This document shows positions 6,206 to 7,282 of a stretch of 7,282 nucleotides of DNA, one piece after another. Positions within the stretch are counted from its first letter, which is position 1. Every line of letters begins with the position of its first letter. Source of the DNA: Candidatus Nanoanaerosalina archaeon (GTDB taxonomy: Archaea > Nanohalarchaeota > Nanosalinia > Nanosalinales > Nanoanaerosalinaceae); assembly GCA_022729275.1 (NCBI GenBank), contig JALDAH010000042.1, positions 1-7,282 of the forward strand. The letters run 5' to 3'. The notes beneath the pieces were generated by a model. The model saw nothing but the letters and a program-made list of their open reading frames with translations, was not told the DNA's origin and did no database searches. The position numbers and the translations under genes are program-made.

Positions 6206-6967
6206 TTACTTACTCTTGAAAATTTCTCTTAAAATCTCTCTTATTATCTTCTCGATAAGCTCATCGTCAAAAATTGGATCCTTCCTTTCCGGTGCTCGTG
6301 GAAGTCCCTCTCTCTTTTTACTCCTTATTTCCTCGTCGAAAACCTCTCTGAAAGTTTTGTACATTATATCCTGGTTTTCAGGAGATACATACCTAAGTAT
6401 TTCATCTCTATCAGTCATTCTGATTTCTTTGTAGAAATTTTTGTATTCCTTGGTGTATCTTTCAGCTTGGTCAAACATCGTAATTTTTCGCAGATCACTT
6501 TTCATCTTTTCATATTCAGTCATTCTGACCTCTCCAGAACCGTCTCCATACTCGAAATCCGCCAGTTTCGGTATTATAACGTCAAGTGTATTTGAAAAAT
6601 AACTTCTTTCCCAGTCATAGGTTTTACCATCATCCCTTCCATGTTTATCAGCCATATTATCCAGAATAATCAGAGGATCTTTCTTAGTTCTGCCTGTTCG
6701 TTTTTCTGTCTTGATGTGATGATGAAAGTCTACAAAAACATCTCTTCTACTTCTATCGATGTGTTTAGTTGCATAAATTCTAGCCTCAGAGGATGTTTTA
6801 TCGATGGTATCTTGTGCTTCTACTGGTTGTCCTCCGAAAGCAGCTCCTCCTATAAGCATACCTGTTACTGTTGTGAATGTAACACCGTATTTTATTCCAT
6901 TTTTTATTTTATTCCCGTTTTCTTGAATTGTTTCTCCAATTCCATAGACTTTTTCTATTATATTCAT
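6206..6967 (-). CDS. Putative secreted protein of unknown function with a His triplet
   Basis: I do not recognise this 253-residue protein. A long N-terminal region of 27 residues with several lysines leads into a hydrophobic stretch (about 28-46, rich in G, T, A, V), then QPVEA-QDT, which fits signal peptidase cleavage after A51 (V at -3, A at -1). This would leave a mature part of about 202 residues outside the cell; an uncleaved membrane anchor is the alternative. The mature part is very rich in charged residues but balanced (whole protein 48 acidic, 47 basic) and contains VDFHHHIKTEKR with H82-H84, a possible metal site, a DNMADKHGRDDGKTYDWE segment, and mainly helical sequence from about 150 on, ending in an amphipathic helix (235-253). 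RMT occurs twice, at 148 and 183. ATG 6967 is supported by a TATA-like box 26-27 nt upstream. It lies on the same strand as the glycosyltransferase, upstream of it, so a surface role is possible but unproven. Confidence 0.75.
   Translation of the reverse strand: MNIIEKVYGIGETIQENGNKIKNGIKYGVTFTTVTGMLIGGAAFGGQPVEAQDTIDKTSSEARIYATKHIDRSRRDVFVDFHHHIKTEKRTGRTKKDPLIILDNMADKHGRDDGKTYDWERSYFSNTLDVIIPKLADFEYGDGSGEVRMTEYEKMKSDLRKITMFDQAERYTKEYKNFYKEIRMTDRDEILRYVSPENQDIMYKTFREVFDEEIRSKKREGLPRAPERKDPIFDDELIEKIIREILREIFKSK
6411..6528. repeat. 13-bp direct repeat inside the secreted-protein gene
   Basis: TCAGTCATTCTGA occurs exactly at 6411-6423 and again at 6516-6528, 105 bp apart and in the same codon phase (35 codons). 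Each copy encodes the R-M-T-(D/E) part of the secreted protein at residues 148 and 183. The flanking protein sequence is only loosely alike, so this is either a remnant of an internal duplication or chance. Confidence 0.4.
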
Positions 6968-6989
6968 AAACTTCTTTTTTAAAACACAT

Positions 6990-7005
6990 TTTATAAAGAT
7001 TTTGT
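6990..7005 (-). promoter_or_regulatory. Archaeal promoter for the secreted-protein gene
   Basis: On the minus strand, ACAAAATC followed by TTTATAAA (6997-6990) is the best TATA box in the window. Its centre is 26-27 nt before the ATG at 6967, so transcription should begin at the start codon and the mRNA should be leaderless. Confidence 0.6.
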
Positions 7006-7010
7006 CATTT

Positions 7011-7037
7011 AGAAATAGTTACTGTTAAAATATTTCT
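7011..7037. repeat. Short inverted repeat upstream of the secreted-protein promoter
   Basis: AGAAATA (7011-7017) and TATTTCT (7031-7037) are perfect 7-bp inverted arms with a 13-nt spacer. They lie just upstream of the BRE/TATA of the leftward gene, where an activator or repressor site could sit. Such A/T-only-rich arms arise easily by chance in this composition. Confidence 0.35.
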
Positions 7038-7199
7038 GAGCTATTATAATAGGATTAGAAAGACTTATACCTTATTTTTTCGATTTTTCTTTACCGACTT
7101 ATATCATTAAGATACCAAAACATTATATTATAGAAAAAAGAATTCCAATAATTTTTAACTGTTGTAATGAATATGTTCAATGGAAATCTCGATTTTAAA

Positions 7200-7282
<83 letters not shown>

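Larger units (their letters stand above)
6968..7199. other. AT-rich intergenic region between the secreted-protein gene and tRNA-Leu
   Basis: I find no convincing gene in these 232 bp on either strand. The region holds the promoter of the leftward secreted-protein gene, a short inverted repeat (7011-7037), T-rich runs around 7072-7094, and the upstream region of the tRNA. For the tRNA, two weak A/T-rich candidates are visible: one centred near 7173 (GAATATGTTC), 27 nt before the mature 5' end, and one near 7154 (AATTTTTAAC). I cannot choose between them. Confidence 0.6.

Noticed and set aside
6641..6982. 113-codon open frame on the plus strand, Cys/Ser/Phe/Tyr-rich
   Set aside because: It lies antisense within the secreted-protein gene, which has a signal peptide, a balanced charged sequence and a good promoter. 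The plus-strand product looks like a back-translation of an A-rich gene and has no promoter of its own.

Overview
The window reads as a stretch of an AT-rich archaeal chromosome. Three things point to Archaea. There is a class II tRNA-Leu with no CCA tail before the window ends. The dUTPase belongs to the DCD-like type known from archaea. Five gene starts have an A/T-rich TATA-like box about 26-30 nt upstream of the chosen start codon, usually with an A-rich BRE-like element just before it, which is the layout of leaderless archaeal transcription. I cannot place the organism to a phylum. The small coiled-coil protein reminds me of proteins common in DPANN genomes, but that is memory and not proof. 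The dUTPase is charge-neutral (25 acidic, 24 basic residues), which argues against an extreme 'salt-in' halophile.

Layout: (1) 2-301, the C-terminal part of an Icc-related metallophosphoesterase entering from the left edge. (2) 319-816, minus strand, a dUTPase converging on it. (3) 817-901, a short divergent promoter region. (4) 902-2973, a two-gene ABC export-type transporter (ATPase plus a roughly 12-TM permease with signs of an internal duplication). (5) 3025-4652, a second plus-strand operon: an acidic coiled-coil protein followed by a membrane-anchored HtrA-like serine protease with one PDZ domain. (6) 4658-6163, minus strand, a GT-C/PMT-type polytopic membrane glycosyltransferase whose stop lies 5 nt from the protease stop. 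(7) 6206-6967, minus strand, an unrecognised, probably secreted protein with a His triplet. (8) 6968-7199, an AT-rich intergenic stretch with one short inverted repeat. (9) 7200-7282, tRNA-Leu(GAG), ending exactly at the window edge.

Functionally the window is mainly cell-envelope and housekeeping: an exporter, an envelope quality-control protease, a lipid-linked-sugar glycosyltransferase and a secreted unknown, next to nucleotide-pool sanitation and a phosphoesterase. I see no CRISPR array, insertion sequence, integrase, toxin-antitoxin pair or obvious defence system. The least explained items are the secreted protein at 6206-6967 and the coiled-coil protein paired with the protease.
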